From: Limonium bicolor
Taxonomy: Eukaryota; Streptophyta; Magnoliopsida; Caryophyllales; Plumbaginaceae
Reading direction: 5' to 3'
NCBI GenBank assembly: GCA_023374045.1
Contig: CM041780.1
Span: forward strand, 167,081,074-167,145,073
Length of the DNA: 64,000 nucleotides
The first letter of the stretch is position 1. Each line of letters opens with the position of its first letter. The notes below the pieces were generated by a model that saw only the letters and a list, made by a program, of their open reading frames with translations, was not told the DNA's origin and made no database searches. The position numbers and the translations under genes are program-made. Below, one piece after another: positions 12,083-23,120 of the stretch.

Positions 12083-12207
12083 CGAAGGAATCCCGGTATT
12101 TAGCTTCGGGCAATTTCGTCATCCCATTTCATCGCCGTCGCCAAATTCTCCGTCTTCTTCTTCGCCTCCATTTTGTACATTTTTTGCTGGGATCTATCGC
12201 GTAGAGA

Positions 12208-13359
12208 ATGTCTGGGACTCCGCCAGAAAACCCCAACCAAGAAGATAACAAAGAAACCAAATCTGGGGATGAGACCCACATCCTAGTCGGCGACCCGCTA
12301 TATCTTGCCAGCTCCGATCAACCAGGGCAAGCCGTGGCAAGCAAGTTCGACGGAACGGGATTTGCTTGCTGGAAACAGCAAGTTGAAATTGCTCTTGGTG
12401 CGAAAAGCAAGACCGGTTTCTTGGATGGGACAACCACGAAACCAGAGACCCCAACGCACAAGGTGCAAGCCTGGGAAAGATGTAATAAGATGGTTATGTC
12501 ATGGCTCCTCTCAAGCTTGGAGAAATCGATAGCTGAAACCGTCATTTTCAACCCTACCTCAGCTCAGATCTGGGAGCAGCTGTGTGGACGGTATGAGCAG
12601 AAAGACGCTACCAAGATTTACGAAATCGAACAGCAATTGAGCGCCACCACTCAAGGAGGAGACACGATTGGCACATACTTCAACCGCGTCAAGAAGCTCT
12701 GGGACGAGTTTGACGCCACCGACTCCATACCCAAGTGTGAGTGCAACAATACTGAGAGGTTTCAGACCTACATTAAGGAGAGACGATTAATCAAATTCCT
12801 CATGGGACTTAATGAGCGGTACGCCATTATAAGAGGAAATATACTCATGATTACACCCTTGCCCAGTATAGAGCAAGTTTTCTCTCTGCTCGTGCAAGAA
12901 GAGCGGCAGAAAACCCTGACCGTAGCTAACCTCTCTGAAGGAGCCTCATCGTCTTTCCCTGCCGACAATTCGAGAAGAACAGCAGCAAGAAATCAGACGG
13001 GAAATTTCAACAATCAGACGGGAAATTCCACCAGACGACCAACCCTTGTCTGCACCTTTTGCGGAAGAAACGGGCACCAAGAAGACAAGTGCTACCGCAA
13101 ACATGGCTTCCCTCAGAACTGGAGAAACAACGGGAACAAAAAGGCAAATGCCAGCGCGACTATTGATGAGGCAAAAGGTGAAAACCCTGAAGATCCTTTC
13201 AAGGGTGGCTTAACAAATGAACAAGTCAATCAGCTTCTGGCATACATCAGTAAGTCCAAGAATGTCGCCAAGGAAGATCAAAACAAAGAAACCAACTGCG
13301 GTTTCGTAGGTATGATATATCCTTACCTTTTTAATTTATCAGAATCTTGCTTTAGCTAA
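12208..13359 (+). CDS. gag: Copia-1 Gag polyprotein
   Basis: 383-aa Gag, the structural protein of the virus-like particle. The N-terminus carries the plant Copia Gag signature (GDPLYLASSDQPG, then FDGTGFACWKQQVEIAL), followed by a UBN2-type helical region. A CCHC zinc knuckle CTFCGRNGHQEDKC lies at residues 282-295, preceded by a Gln/Asn/Arg-rich linker. The ATG at 12208 is chosen because it follows the primer site and leader and matches the start of the second Copia element. The frame ends at TAA 13357-13359, while pol continues in another frame overlapping it from 13316. In the related element at 56321-61786 gag and pol share one frame, so a mutation is more likely than programmed frameshifting. 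Confidence 0.9.
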   Translation: MSGTPPENPNQEDNKETKSGDETHILVGDPLYLASSDQPGQAVASKFDGTGFACWKQQVEIALGAKSKTGFLDGTTTKPETPTHKVQAWERCNKMVMSWLLSSLEKSIAETVIFNPTSAQIWEQLCGRYEQKDATKIYEIEQQLSATTQGGDTIGTYFNRVKKLWDEFDATDSIPKCECNNTERFQTYIKERRLIKFLMGLNERYAIIRGNILMITPLPSIEQVFSLLVQEERQKTLTVANLSEGASSSFPADNSRRTAARNQTGNFNNQTGNSTRRPTLVCTFCGRNGHQEDKCYRKHGFPQNWRNNGNKKANASATIDEAKGENPEDPFKGGLTNEQVNQLLAYISKSKNVAKEDQNKETNCGFVGMIYPYLFNLSESCFS

Positions 13360-16300
13360 TAATCAGAATAAAGAAACCAACGTGACAAGGGAATTTGATA
13401 GTTCTGTCTGGCTGCTTGACTCTGGTGCTTCTGACCACATGTGCTGTGATTTTTCTATGTTTGTTACACACCATGTTCTTAGCAATGCCCATAGCATAAT
13501 CATGCCAGATGGACACCCGCAATTTGTTAGAATTGTAGGAAAAGTGAGAATCAATTCCATGATAACTCTGAATGATGTTCTCTATGTTCCAAGTTTTCAG
13601 TTCAATCTTATTGCTATGAGTAAACTATCTAGAGACATGGGAGGAAAGATTTATTTTGATTCTAAATCTTGTGTATACCAGGACTCTAAGTGGAAGAATG
13701 AAGTGGAAATAGGATATTGTTGTCGTGGTCTTTATCTGCTTGACAATCTCTGTGACAAGAAAGTTTCTGATGGTTTTGTAAACAACAAGTTTAGTTCTGT
13801 TAATTCTGGAAATAGAGTTGTCATAGGATTTGATTGTAATGACAGTTTTTCTCTTTGGCATCATCGCCTAGGACACCTTCATAGAAAAGGTCTTCTCAGT
13901 TTGAATCTGCTAGGAAAAGATAAACCTTGTAAACAATTTGTGTGTGAACCTTGCATTAGAGCCAAGAGTCACAGGTTACCATTTAATGAGAGCAACACTA
14001 GATCCAATAATACTTTTGATCTTATACATGTAGATTTATGGGGGCCTTACCCCCATAGAACCCATGATGGTTTTCAGTACTTTTTGACTATCGTTGATGA
14101 TAGGAGTAGAGCTACATGGGTTCACTTATGTGCCAACAAATCTGACTGCTTTCAAATAATACTCAATTTTATTGAATTAATTAAAAGACAGTTTGCCAAG
14201 AAAGTAAAATGCATCAGATCCGACAACGCCTATGAATTGGGTAGTTCAAAGTTTAATGCTAACCTGCTTAAAGAAAAGGGAATAATGCACCAAACCTCTT
14301 ACCCACACAGTCCACAGCAAAACGGGGTGGTAGAGCGCAAACACAGACACATTATGAATACTGCAAGAGCCCTCATGTTTCAGTCGGGCTTACCTTTAAA
14401 ATTTTGGGGAGATAGTGTTATGACAGCCACATACCTTATAAACAGAATGCCTTCTAGCTCAATAGGCGGCCAAATTCCATATGAAATCATTTTCAATGAA
14501 AAACCAGATTATAATCTCCTTAGATGCTTTGGTTGTTTGTGCTTTGCCAATATAAATTATGATCAGCATGATAAATTTTCCTCTAGATGTGTGAAAGGCA
14601 TTTTCATTGGATACCCGCAAGGCAAAAAGGGATACAAGATTTATGATCTTGACCATGACAAAATAATATACAGCAGAGATGTCAATTTCCATGAGAACCT
14701 TTTTCCCTACAAGGAAACCACTGCTGAAACCACACAAGATCATAGAGAACATGACTTGTCTGTTTTTCCTACCATTCTGGAGGATGATGACAATTTAAAT
14801 GCATTTTTTGAAAGTACTAACCCAAGTGACAGAGAACAAAGAAACTCATCAGAAGTGCAGAATGAGGACAACACACAAACCAGCCAAGAAAGGCCTTCAC
14901 CAGAAGAACAAGACCAAGAAAGCGCAGAGCAAGAAGCCCAGGATACAACAGCAGAAGAAGGAAATCAACCAGTTCAGGAATTTTTCCTTAGAAGATCACA
15001 AAGACAGAAACATACTCCTGAATACCTGAAAGACTATGAGCTCAACCAAGTCTGCATACAAAAAGAAGATAAGTCTCCACACTGTCTTTTTACTGCAATT
15101 CTATCAGATAGACTTAGAATTGCTTCCAGCATTCAAAATACTAATATTCCTGCTGATCAGTATGACAATGAAAACTCTCTGCATGTTGATGATAGTAATT
15201 CTTTAACATCTTCTGTTTGTCCTGCCCAAGTGCTCTGTTTACTTGCCAATACTTCCCATCATAAATCCATTTTAAACAGAGAGGTAGAACCCAGAGACTA
15301 TCACAGTGCTGTTAAGGATCCCAAATGGAGAAAATCCATAGCAGAGGAGTTCCTTGCCCTCAATAGAAATAAAACCTGGGTCATAACTGAACTCCCAAAG
15401 GGTAAGAAACCTGTCAAATGCAAGTGGGTGTTTAGAAACAAATACAAATCAGATGGTACCCTAGAGAGGTGCAAGGCTAGGCTAGTGGCAAAAGGATTTA
15501 CACAGAGGCACGGTATAGACTACCAGGAAACGTTTTCCCCTGTAGTTAAATTTACTACAATTCGAGCTTTAGTCATTGTTTCCACCAAAAGGGGGTGGAC
15601 TGTTGACCAACTTGATGTCAACAATGCGTTTTTACACGGGGATCTTCTTGAGGAAGTTTATATGGAACTGCCTGAGGGGCTTAACACTGTAGACACTAAC
15701 AAAGTATGCTTACTGAAAAAATCTTTATACGGCCTTAAGCAAGCCTCTAGGTAGTGGCACCAAAAGCTTAGCATTTTCCTTAAAGAACTTGGTTTTTCTC
15801 AGTCCCTCAACGATTACTCTCTTTTCTGTAGAAACAGTGATGATGGTGTCTGTTTTCTGGTTGTATATGTGGATGACATATTATTAAATTTGTTTCTGGG
15901 TTTGGAATTTCTGCACACCACACAAGGTGTGGTTCTAACACAAAGGAAGTATGCAGAGGACCTTTTAAAAGAATTTGATTGCTGGAACAATAAAACAACA
16001 GTTGGCCCTCTTGAGCTTAATGTCAAACTCATCAGGGACAAGGGAAATCCTCTCTCAGATGCTTCTGTTTACAGAAGATTGGTAGGTAGAATTAGCTTTC
16101 TGATGCATAGCAGGCCAGACTTGAGTTTCACCATCCAATTACTTAGTCAATTCTTGGAAAAACCCACAGACTTACACTATGCAACTGCTTTACATACTCT
16201 AAAATACATCAAAGGTACATTGAATTATGGACTGTTTTTTGATAAAAGAAACTCACTGAATCTGTTGGCCTTTTGTGACTCAGACTGGGCCAGCTGCCCA

Positions 16301-16780
16301 AATACAAGAAGATCAGTAAGTGGCTATTTCATACAGCTGGGAGGCTGCCCCTTGTCATGGAAATCAAAGAAGCAGCCCACTGTAGCGCTCTCTTCAGCCG
16401 AAGCTGAGTACAGATCCATGAGGCTCGTGACCGCTGAGTTGAGCTGGATCACAAGACTTTTATCAGATCTTGGAGTGAAAGACGTGATACCAGTCCCCGT
16501 AAAGTCAGACAGTCAGTCAGCTATCTACATAGCTAGGAATCCTGTCTTGCACGAACGGACCAAGCATGTTGAAGTCGATGTACACTTTGTGAGACAGAAG
16601 CTGGAAGAAGGACTGATAGAGGTCAAGTTTATCAGTACACACTCACAGCTAGCTGATGTACTTACAAAGGTTCTACCTGGGAGGTGTTACACCAAAACAT
16701 TACATGATATGGGATTGGTGAATTCTCAGTCTGAAGATTCAAAACAGTCACTGGGTGTCTGTTTTGAGGGGGCCTGTTAA
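13316..16780 (+). pseudogene. pol: Copia-1 Pol polyprotein, disrupted
   Basis: Encodes protease, integrase, reverse transcriptase and RNase H for element replication. Protease motif WLLDSGASDHMC is near 13410. The integrase zinc site is HHRLGH...CEPC near 13858-13965; its core shows DLWGPY, RSDNAYELG and QQNGVVERKH (14030-14345). Reverse transcriptase runs from about 15370, with KARLVAKGFTQ, DVNNAFLHGD and YVDD at about 15865. RNase H has DSDWASC and SSAEAEYRSM. The GTG at 13382 is not a true start. Defects: TAG at 15752-15754 in QASR*WHQKL, and about 27 residues missing between YVDDIL and FLGLEF compared with the second Copia element (81 nt, frame kept). Otherwise the frame is open to 16780. 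Confidence 0.9.
16763..16774 (+). promoter_or_regulatory. Copia-1 polypurine tract
   Basis: The purine-rich stretch TTGAGGGGGCC lies immediately before the 3' LTR, at the end of the RNase H frame. It primes plus-strand synthesis. Confidence 0.8.
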
Positions 16781-17125
16781 GATAGGTGTTTAAGGGTTAA
16801 GAGTTTTTAAAGTTAAACGCTTCGTTTTACTTAGTAGTTGTTTTGTTATTGAGTCTGCATTTGTCTCGGGTATATCTAGGGTTTACAGATTAGCTTTGTT
16901 TTAGTTTTTGAGTTCGATACAGATTTCTCCCTTTCTCTGCTCTGTGTAGCATCCTGATTTCTTCTTCCCCTTTCTTCACCCAAGCTTTCCACGTTGGGTA
17001 TTCTTCCTTGTTCATGTAATCCTGTTCTTCTCAATACAAAGGAAAGTTGTTCTCCTTTCTATTTCTTCTCCTTTCTCTGGTCTGTCTCGATTTCATGGAG
17101 TTCCAGAGTTTGTCGATCATTATCA
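16775..17125 (+). repeat. Copia-1 3' LTR
   Basis: 351 bp, identical to the 5' LTR except for two C-to-T differences (AGCATCC/TGATTTC and CAAGC/TTTTCC regions). Confidence 0.95.
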
Positions 17126-17130
17126 CATAT

Positions 17131-17330
17131 CCACTCTATCAACCTTCTTTGAAGTCTGATCCATCTTTAAGATCTTCTGCACCAATTTCTTACGTTCCTC
17201 CAATGTTCTTTCCTGCAGATATGTCCAGTTAGTAGAATTTCATCTCCATTTCTTTCAGTTGTGTATGCATCTTATTCAGCCGTCTACTCTCAATTTGAAC
17301 AAACTCCACTAGCAAATATCGAGAAAATCA
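17131..17330 (-). other. Possible coding exons flanking Copia-1
   Basis: On the minus strand a coding-like stretch (ERTLEERKKLVQKILKM) follows a convincing 3' splice site: a CTAAC branch-point-like motif then TATCTGCAG. Upstream is a second charged stretch (RRLNKMHTQLKEMEMKF) after a TTGCTAG acceptor, but no donor for it is obvious. The composition is coiled-coil-like. Together with 11402-11712 this may be a host gene, or a gene fragment, that Copia-1 hit. I do not recognise the protein. Confidence 0.35.
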
Positions 17331-18275
17331 TAATTAGACTCCAGACGTGGGAAAAAGCACAAAGCAAAAGCCAACCAACCTTCCATAATGCAGGTCAAAC
17401 ATAGAACTATTATGCAACAAGATTTGTACGGATATAATCAGCTAATAATATCTAGTTGTTTAGGAATGCGGAAGCTCTGCGGGAATCAGATAGACCTACA
17501 GCAGGTGCTCAAACAACAACTCTCCGTGACAATTGGAAGAATGCCGAGACTGATGAGCAGAAGAGCTTAAACAGGGGAATGGCTCCAAAGTTTAACATGA
17601 ACTGCAAACTTACTCAGAATACTCAAATTTGATATAGAACCATAATATTTTGACTTCCCAGTCTACAAACTTCCCTAACATTCACCTCTCAATGCAATGC
17701 AGAAACAGCATTTCATAGAGATTTAATCTCAAAAAATATGTCCTAAAAAATCAGAAACTGATTCATGGGCAAGATGCATCACAATGTTCCATTTTACGGA
17801 TGGCACCATAAACTAGCTAAAAGGAAGAGAAGAAATTTTATGCTCATTTATTTGGGTGACCAGCTCAACAAGTGATGGCAAGCAACAGTACTCGTACAAG
17901 GATCAGTCTTATTCCAACTATGTTTAATATCTTGAACAAACATAGAAGTTATGATTTACCACGTTCCCCCATCCCCAAGACATACTTTTCATAAAACGTA
18001 CTTATTCATGAATGGTATACGCTTTCTAAATAAGGCTACACAAGCAAAAATCAATACAAGGATACAGTCATTGAGAACTTACTAGTGAACAAGTACAAAG
18101 TAGACAATTTGTGAAGTGCAATTAAATTCATGTACACAAAACGCCCAATATGAAACCTCAGAAAAGGAAGCAGGAACACGAAGCCAGCCATTCTGTTTCT
18201 TGAAATTCTAAACCTGATGATCATGCCAAATTGGTTAGAGTATGATGTGTACGCCGGCAGAAAAGAGTTACAAAG
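17331..18275. other. Intergenic stretch, nothing firm
   Basis: No recognised gene. A short plus-strand open stretch near 17456-17640 reads RNAEALRESDRPTAGAQ but has no start codon, splice context or family resemblance that I can identify. Confidence 0.45.
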
Positions 18276-18438
18276 TTGTTTTTTTATTAGTGGCGCTGCG
18301 ATGACAGCTATATGATGAACCTTACATCAGAGGGCATGGTCAGAGAGACCAGCGCAGCGCAGCAAGAGGTAGCATACAGTAATAGAGCAAAGCATAGAAG
18401 GAATGAACAACAACTAGCACAATACAACTGCACAATTG

Positions 18439-19920
18439 TTAACAATCAGAAAATAAGCTTTTAATGTTCTTCAAGTAGATCGCTGCTCCAGCTTGAGAAA
18501 ATGATGCTCTCAGCTTCGGATTCCACTTAATTGACCACCATTTGGCTGAATCTGTAACACTATCCCAGTCTGGTTTTGCCTCTAGAAAAATAATTTTGTT
18601 CCGAGTATCCCAGATTGCCCAAAGCGGATACAAAAAAGATGATAACCATAATCTTTTAGCTTTGGATCCTGGTGTTATTGTACCCACCGATCCATGCTAT
18701 CTCCGATTTCCAGACCCAAGTCTACTTGAACACCCCACCAGTTACATATGTTTGTCCACACTTTCCTGGTTTTAACGCAGATAATAAGCAGATGTATTGT
18801 AATTGACTTAAAATCTATTGTGGGTTGGGCTTACAATTACAGGGGCCCATCATTCGGGGGGGTTTGGGGGGGGGGGGGGGCGTAGCCCCCCATCTTGCGG
18901 AACGCTGGGAGGTGCGGGGGGCTTCGCTTGGACCGTTAGGGGGTGCGGGGGTGAAGCCCCCCGCGGTATAGTACGGTATGGGCTTTGGGCCCATATCGGG
19001 TTTTTTCTTTTGAGATGAGTATGTTATATTTAGATGTGTGCTTTAGGGTTGTAGTAAGCTGCTCTTACACTTACGAATTCGAAACCCTAAAACGTTTTTC
19101 CTCAACATTGTTCTTCTCCTTTCAATTCACTCGATTTTCCAACAACATGGTTAGTAGATTCAATACTCCTATTGCATAGAGGACAAAGCATATCTGCAAT
19201 GGCTATGACGTTATTCCACAACAAACGATCTCGAGTACGGAGTAGCCAATTTATTATGCAAGCAAAGCCACATGAAGATTTCAATACGTGGAGCAGCATA
19301 CTTTTGCCAAATGAAATGCCAGCTTGGTAAGTTGAGACCCCTACTCCTTTGGATCACATTATACACACTTATAACAGAGAATTCAATGTCTTTACTGCTT
19401 ATCCACTTGAGGCTGTCCTTCCTAGCTGGCCTAGGCGCTCTGCCATTATTCAGTAAATTCATCAGTTCCCCCACTTCTTCTACTTCATATTGAAAGAGGT
19501 CGCGACGCCAGATGAAATTCCATATCCACACCTGTCCATTCCATGTTCCCACCTCCGCAACTTTTGCAGTTTTTAGTTCACTGATGCGATACAGGCGAGG
19601 AAATCTATCCTTGAGTCTAGGGGTTTCCCAGCCAAGGGTCCGCCCAGAACCTGATCAATTCACTGTCACCCACTGCCCATTTTAGATTTTCTGCCACAAT
19701 TGCAGCAGATTCTGAGTGCCATTCACAAATTGTCACAATAGTATTCCATATTCCTTTCTTCCTCCTGATGGCAGCCGCGTGGTCACAGACAGGTAGTGCT
19801 GCTTCAATTCCGCAAGCTGAATTTATAACTCATTTCCAGAGCTTATTCTCGCAGCCTTGGTACAGCCACCACCATTTGAACATCAGAGCTACATTATACC
19901 CAGACCCCCTAGCTCTTTAG
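18439..19920 (-). pseudogene. LINE ORF2 C-terminus with zf-RVT, interrupted
   Basis: Read on the minus strand from 19920: a reverse-transcriptase tail (FKWWWLYQGCENKLWK), a linker with IRFWADPWLG (19660-19620), then SLKWISSKDIEFSV, the zf-RVT stretch IFMWLCLHNKLAT and CPLCNRSIESTNHV. The frame is split there by the G-rich insertion and resumes as TRKVWTNICNWWGVQ, then LWAIWDTRNKIIFLE, and ends at 18439. In-frame stops and frame changes show it is inactive. The order is that of plant L1 elements. Confidence 0.75.
18793..19144. mobile_element. G-rich 352-bp insertion in the LINE, possible solo LTR
   Basis: It interrupts the LINE between the STNHV and TRKVW codons. On the minus strand it would begin TGTTGGAAAA and end AATTACAATACA, LTR-like TG...CA ends, but the flanks match only imperfectly (CATGT versus CATCT). 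It contains a 15-G run (18866-18880) and several GGGGGGCTTCG-type hairpins. No coding frame. It could be a solo LTR, a TRIM fragment or another short element. Confidence 0.4.
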
Positions 19921-20017
19921 GCGTCGTAACCTTGTTCCGTTTTACCAGGGTGATAAGAACTTAGGCTGCAAGCATATTTAGTTTCCGAATCACTTTTCTG
20001 GGCATACGAAACATATA

Positions 20018-20850
20018 GACCCCGTTCGATACGGGCTGGTAAAAAATTGGGTCTGATTAATGTGGCCTTAATGTGGTGTTCAAAAGCCCACGTTAATGTT
20101 GTTCTTCTACAGAGGTGTTCGTTTAGCACATTTACGTTTTTACCGACTCACAACACCACATTACTCTATTGCCCTTGACAAGACATTTCCTGTGCGTTGC
20201 TCTGTCTTCCTTTTCCCCGTCCGATCCTCAGAATTTTGTTCATCTTCTTTCATTCAACCATCGTGTTCATCTGGAGGCGATACTCCTGTCAACTGGTTCA
20301 ACCTAGTTCGGTGACAGGTAATATTTTGTTTTCTTCTTCTTCTTCTCCCGTCACACATCTTGTTCTCGTTGTCACTGGGTTTTTGTTTTTTGTTTACGAG
20401 AATCTAGTTTTCTTGCTACTATTTTCAGAGAAAATACCCATTACAGTCGAAGATGAACCAAACATTGAATAGTTGTGATACTATCCGATGACGTCCACCG
20501 CATGATGTAACATGGAGATGGTGAGTCGAAACCCAGTTCGGATGGCAATGGTGATAGGCAAGGGTTGGCAGCTCGTAGGTTCTTCAATGCAAGTTATGGT
20601 GACCGAAAAAAAAACACAGTCCATTTAGTACGGGTGGGATGAAAAAAATGGAAAAAGGAGAGGGCATGCTGGTAAAACAGCAAGAACGTTAAAGGGCCTC
20701 AATATTCAAACGCAGCAAACGGAAGCTTTAAGATAAAGCTCATTCATCAGCAAAACGCGGACGAATTTCGTGAAAATGTCTACTCAAGCATCTATGTTAA
20801 AGGCGCCTTAATGCCCCAAAGAAGCATTAATCGTGTTATCGAACGGAGCC
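20018..20850. mobile_element. Non-autonomous Harbinger-type element, 833 bp
   Basis: The left end GACCCCGTTCGATAC and the right end (read inverted) GGCTCCGTTCGATAA agree at 12 of 15 positions and are flanked by ATA on both sides (20015-20017, 20851-20853). The CCGTTCG core and subterminal ATTAATG motifs are shared with elements A and B, so it belongs to that superfamily and could use their transposase. The interior is CT-rich and has no recognisable product. Confidence 0.75.
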
Positions 20851-21115
20851 ATATTCAAATAGTATATTGGAATCGAATCTAACACTGCTCGTATCAAAAC
20901 CACTTTCTCAGGGATACCGAAAATCAGTAGCATTCGATCCACGAAGCTCCAAGAAACACGGTATGCTTTACGAAAATCGATTTTTAAAATGATACTGTTA
21001 ACTAGGGTGTTGATAATCGGTTAACCGGTTTTTCGGTTATCCGTCGATTTTGGTGTGATTTTACCAGTTTAATGGTTAACCGAAATGATGTAGATTAATG
21101 TGTTTTTTTCTAATA

Positions 21116-21353
21116 CTACCCCCGTCCCGTCATAAGTGTCATGTTTGCTTTTTGACACGCTTTTCCACTTCAATATTAAACATATAAAATAAAATAATTT
21201 TTAAAATTTAAATTATATAATATTTAATTTTTCACATAAAGATTATATTATAAAACATAGATTTATAAAAATATATTATCTTATATGTTAAATATTGAAG
21301 TCAAACGACACATCCAAATAGTAAACTGGACGGTCAAGGTGGGACGGAGGGAG
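21116..21353. mobile_element. Stowaway-like MITE, 238 bp
   Basis: Ends CTACCCCCGTCCCGTC and GGTGGGACGGAGGGAG are inverted copies, flanked by TA. The interior repeats AT-rich stem sequence: TTCAATATTAAACATATAA is mirrored by TTATATGTTAAATATTGAA. Confidence 0.85.
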
Positions 21354-21506
21354 TAGTTATTAAACAACATGCGGTTTTACCGGTGTCGATGATGATACTT
21401 GATGCAACACGTATGAGTTGTTAGTCCAGTTAGATCACTTTTTATTATATTAACTTCAATTGGTTGTAACTTTTAAATTATAAGTTCAAGATGAAAAAAA
21501 TTATAT

Positions 21507-21713
21507 CAGGAGCGCACCTAGAGATTGAAAATTATGGGGTCACTCACAAAAAGAAATTTCTATAGTTAATTTTTTATGACATGTGTGGGTCACTAAGACA
21601 TAAAATATCTATTATTTTATAAAAAACTACATTAAAACTTACTATAATTAATTTTTTTTACATAAGTCATGGGGTCACGTGACCCCACGTGACCCCTCCT
21701 CGGTCCGCCCCTG
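21507..21713. mobile_element. hAT-type MITE, 207 bp, nested in FB2
   Basis: Terminal repeats CAGGAGCGCACC and GGTCCGCCCCTG are flanked by a perfect 8-bp TSD AATTATAT (21499-21506, 21714-21721). An 8-bp duplication is characteristic of hAT elements. A GGGGTCACGTGACCCC palindrome lies near the right end. Confidence 0.9.
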
Positions 21714-21844
21714 AATTATATAATTGTTCATCTAAATTCAAGCTCTTCAACACAAGATCAGACGTGGATATGTTTTGACAACTTTAAAATTTTATATTAT
21801 TTACATGTATATTTTTTTCTCATATCAAAGAGACTTATGATTCA

Positions 21845-22480
21845 CCACATACAATTTGAAATACAACATATAACAATAATAATACACCACAAAACAATAA
21901 AGATCCATTATTAGTCCAAAATTGGTATGTGGGAGAAATATATGATTCACCATATAAGGCTTAACATACATAATAGTAATAATAATAATACACCACAAAA
22001 CAATAAAAAAACATCATCAAACAATAATAATACACCACAAACAATAATGATTTTTTATCGGTTCTTTATTATCTAATTCACAACTTATTAGTTAATGAAT
22101 CATAATATAAACTTTAATAATTATAATATCAATTTTAATGAATCATAGTATAAAATTAATGAATCATATCATCAATATAGTGTATCATCATAAACATATA
22201 AATAATACACCATAAAACAATAATAATACATCACAAAACAATAATTATACACCACAAAACAACAACAATACACCACAAAACAAAAATAATTTTTTAGCGG
22301 TTCTGGAGTTTGTGATCTAATTCACAAGTTATAGTTAATGAATCATAATATATAATTCACCATATAAGATTTAAAATACATCAAACAAATAATAATCATA
22401 CTCCACAAAATAATAATAATACACCACAAAACAATAATGATTTTTTATCAGTTCCGAAATTGTTATCTAATTCACCACTT
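21845..22480. repeat. CACCACAAAACAATAATAATA repeat, interior of FB2
   Basis: Irregular repeats of ACACCACAAAACAATAATA and of GTTAATGAATCATAATATCA, in blocks that themselves recur two to three times. Non-coding and AT-rich. Confidence 0.7.
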
Positions 22481-22582
22481 ATTAGTTAATAAATCATAAT
22501 ATCAATTTTAATGAATCATAATATCAAAATTAATGAATCATATCATCAATTTAGTGTATCATCGTAAACATATAAAAATAAA

Positions 22583-23120
22583 GGGAAAATTACATCGCCC
22601 ACCCATGACGTTTGGCGAAATTACACAGCCCACTCACGAGGTTTCAAAAATTACTTTGCCCACCCATGTGGTTTCCACAATTTTACATCCAGCAACTTTT
22701 CTAATATTTGATCAACTTAAAAGATGGTTAAATGATATCCAAATTTGATGAAACTTTACATGGACGATGCTAAGGTGTTATATTTTTGTTCAATGCCAAA
22801 TCCAAAGTTTTTTAAGGTCATATATGACCTGTGGGGCCTAATGAAACATGAGACATGTTCATCGGGTCCCACGGATCATATATGAGCTTAAAAAATATTG
22901 GATTTCACGTTTTACCAAAATATAACACTTTAATATCGTCCATGTAAAGTTTCATCAAATTTGGATATCATTTAACCATCTTTTAAGTTGATCAAATATT
23001 AGAAAAGTTGCTGGATGTAAAATTGTGGAAACCACATGGGTGGGCAAAGTAATTTTTGAAACCTCGTGGGTGGGCTGTGTGATTTCGCCAAACGTCATGG
23101 GTGGGCGATGTAATTTTCCC
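22583..23120. mobile_element. Near-perfect 538-bp palindromic MITE
   Basis: The two halves are inverted copies for about 230 bases each, beginning GGGAAAATTACATCGCCC, with the axis near 22852. The flanks carry an 8-bp direct repeat AAAATAAA (22575-22582, 23121-23128). Both strands therefore contain the same 54-codon open frame, which is a by-product of the symmetry and not a gene. A transcript would fold into one long hairpin. Confidence 0.9.

Larger units (their letters stand above)
11718..17125 (+). mobile_element. Copia-1, complete Ty1/Copia retrotransposon (5408 bp), defective
   Basis: Two 351-bp LTRs, an initiator-Met tRNA primer site, gag, pol in Copia order (protease, integrase, reverse transcriptase, RNase H), a polypurine tract and a 5-bp TSD CATAT (11713-11717 and 17126-17130). 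The LTRs differ at two positions (both C/T), which implies a recent insertion. The body is nevertheless defective: a gag-pol frame change near 13316-13356, a TAG stop in reverse transcriptase and an in-frame deletion after the YVDD box. Confidence 0.95.
18276..19925 (-). mobile_element. 5'-truncated LINE, minus strand
   Basis: Retains the C-terminal third of LINE ORF2. Its 3' end is probably the T run (A tail on the minus strand) near 18278-18284, and its 5' end fades at about 19925, typical of incomplete reverse transcription. It is interrupted by an insertion at 18793-19144 within the zinc-binding region. Confidence 0.75.

Noticed and set aside
21008..21095. hAT-like end AGGGTGTTGATAATCGGTTAACC
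   Set aside because: Resembles hAT subterminal wording, but no partner end or 8-bp duplication was found.
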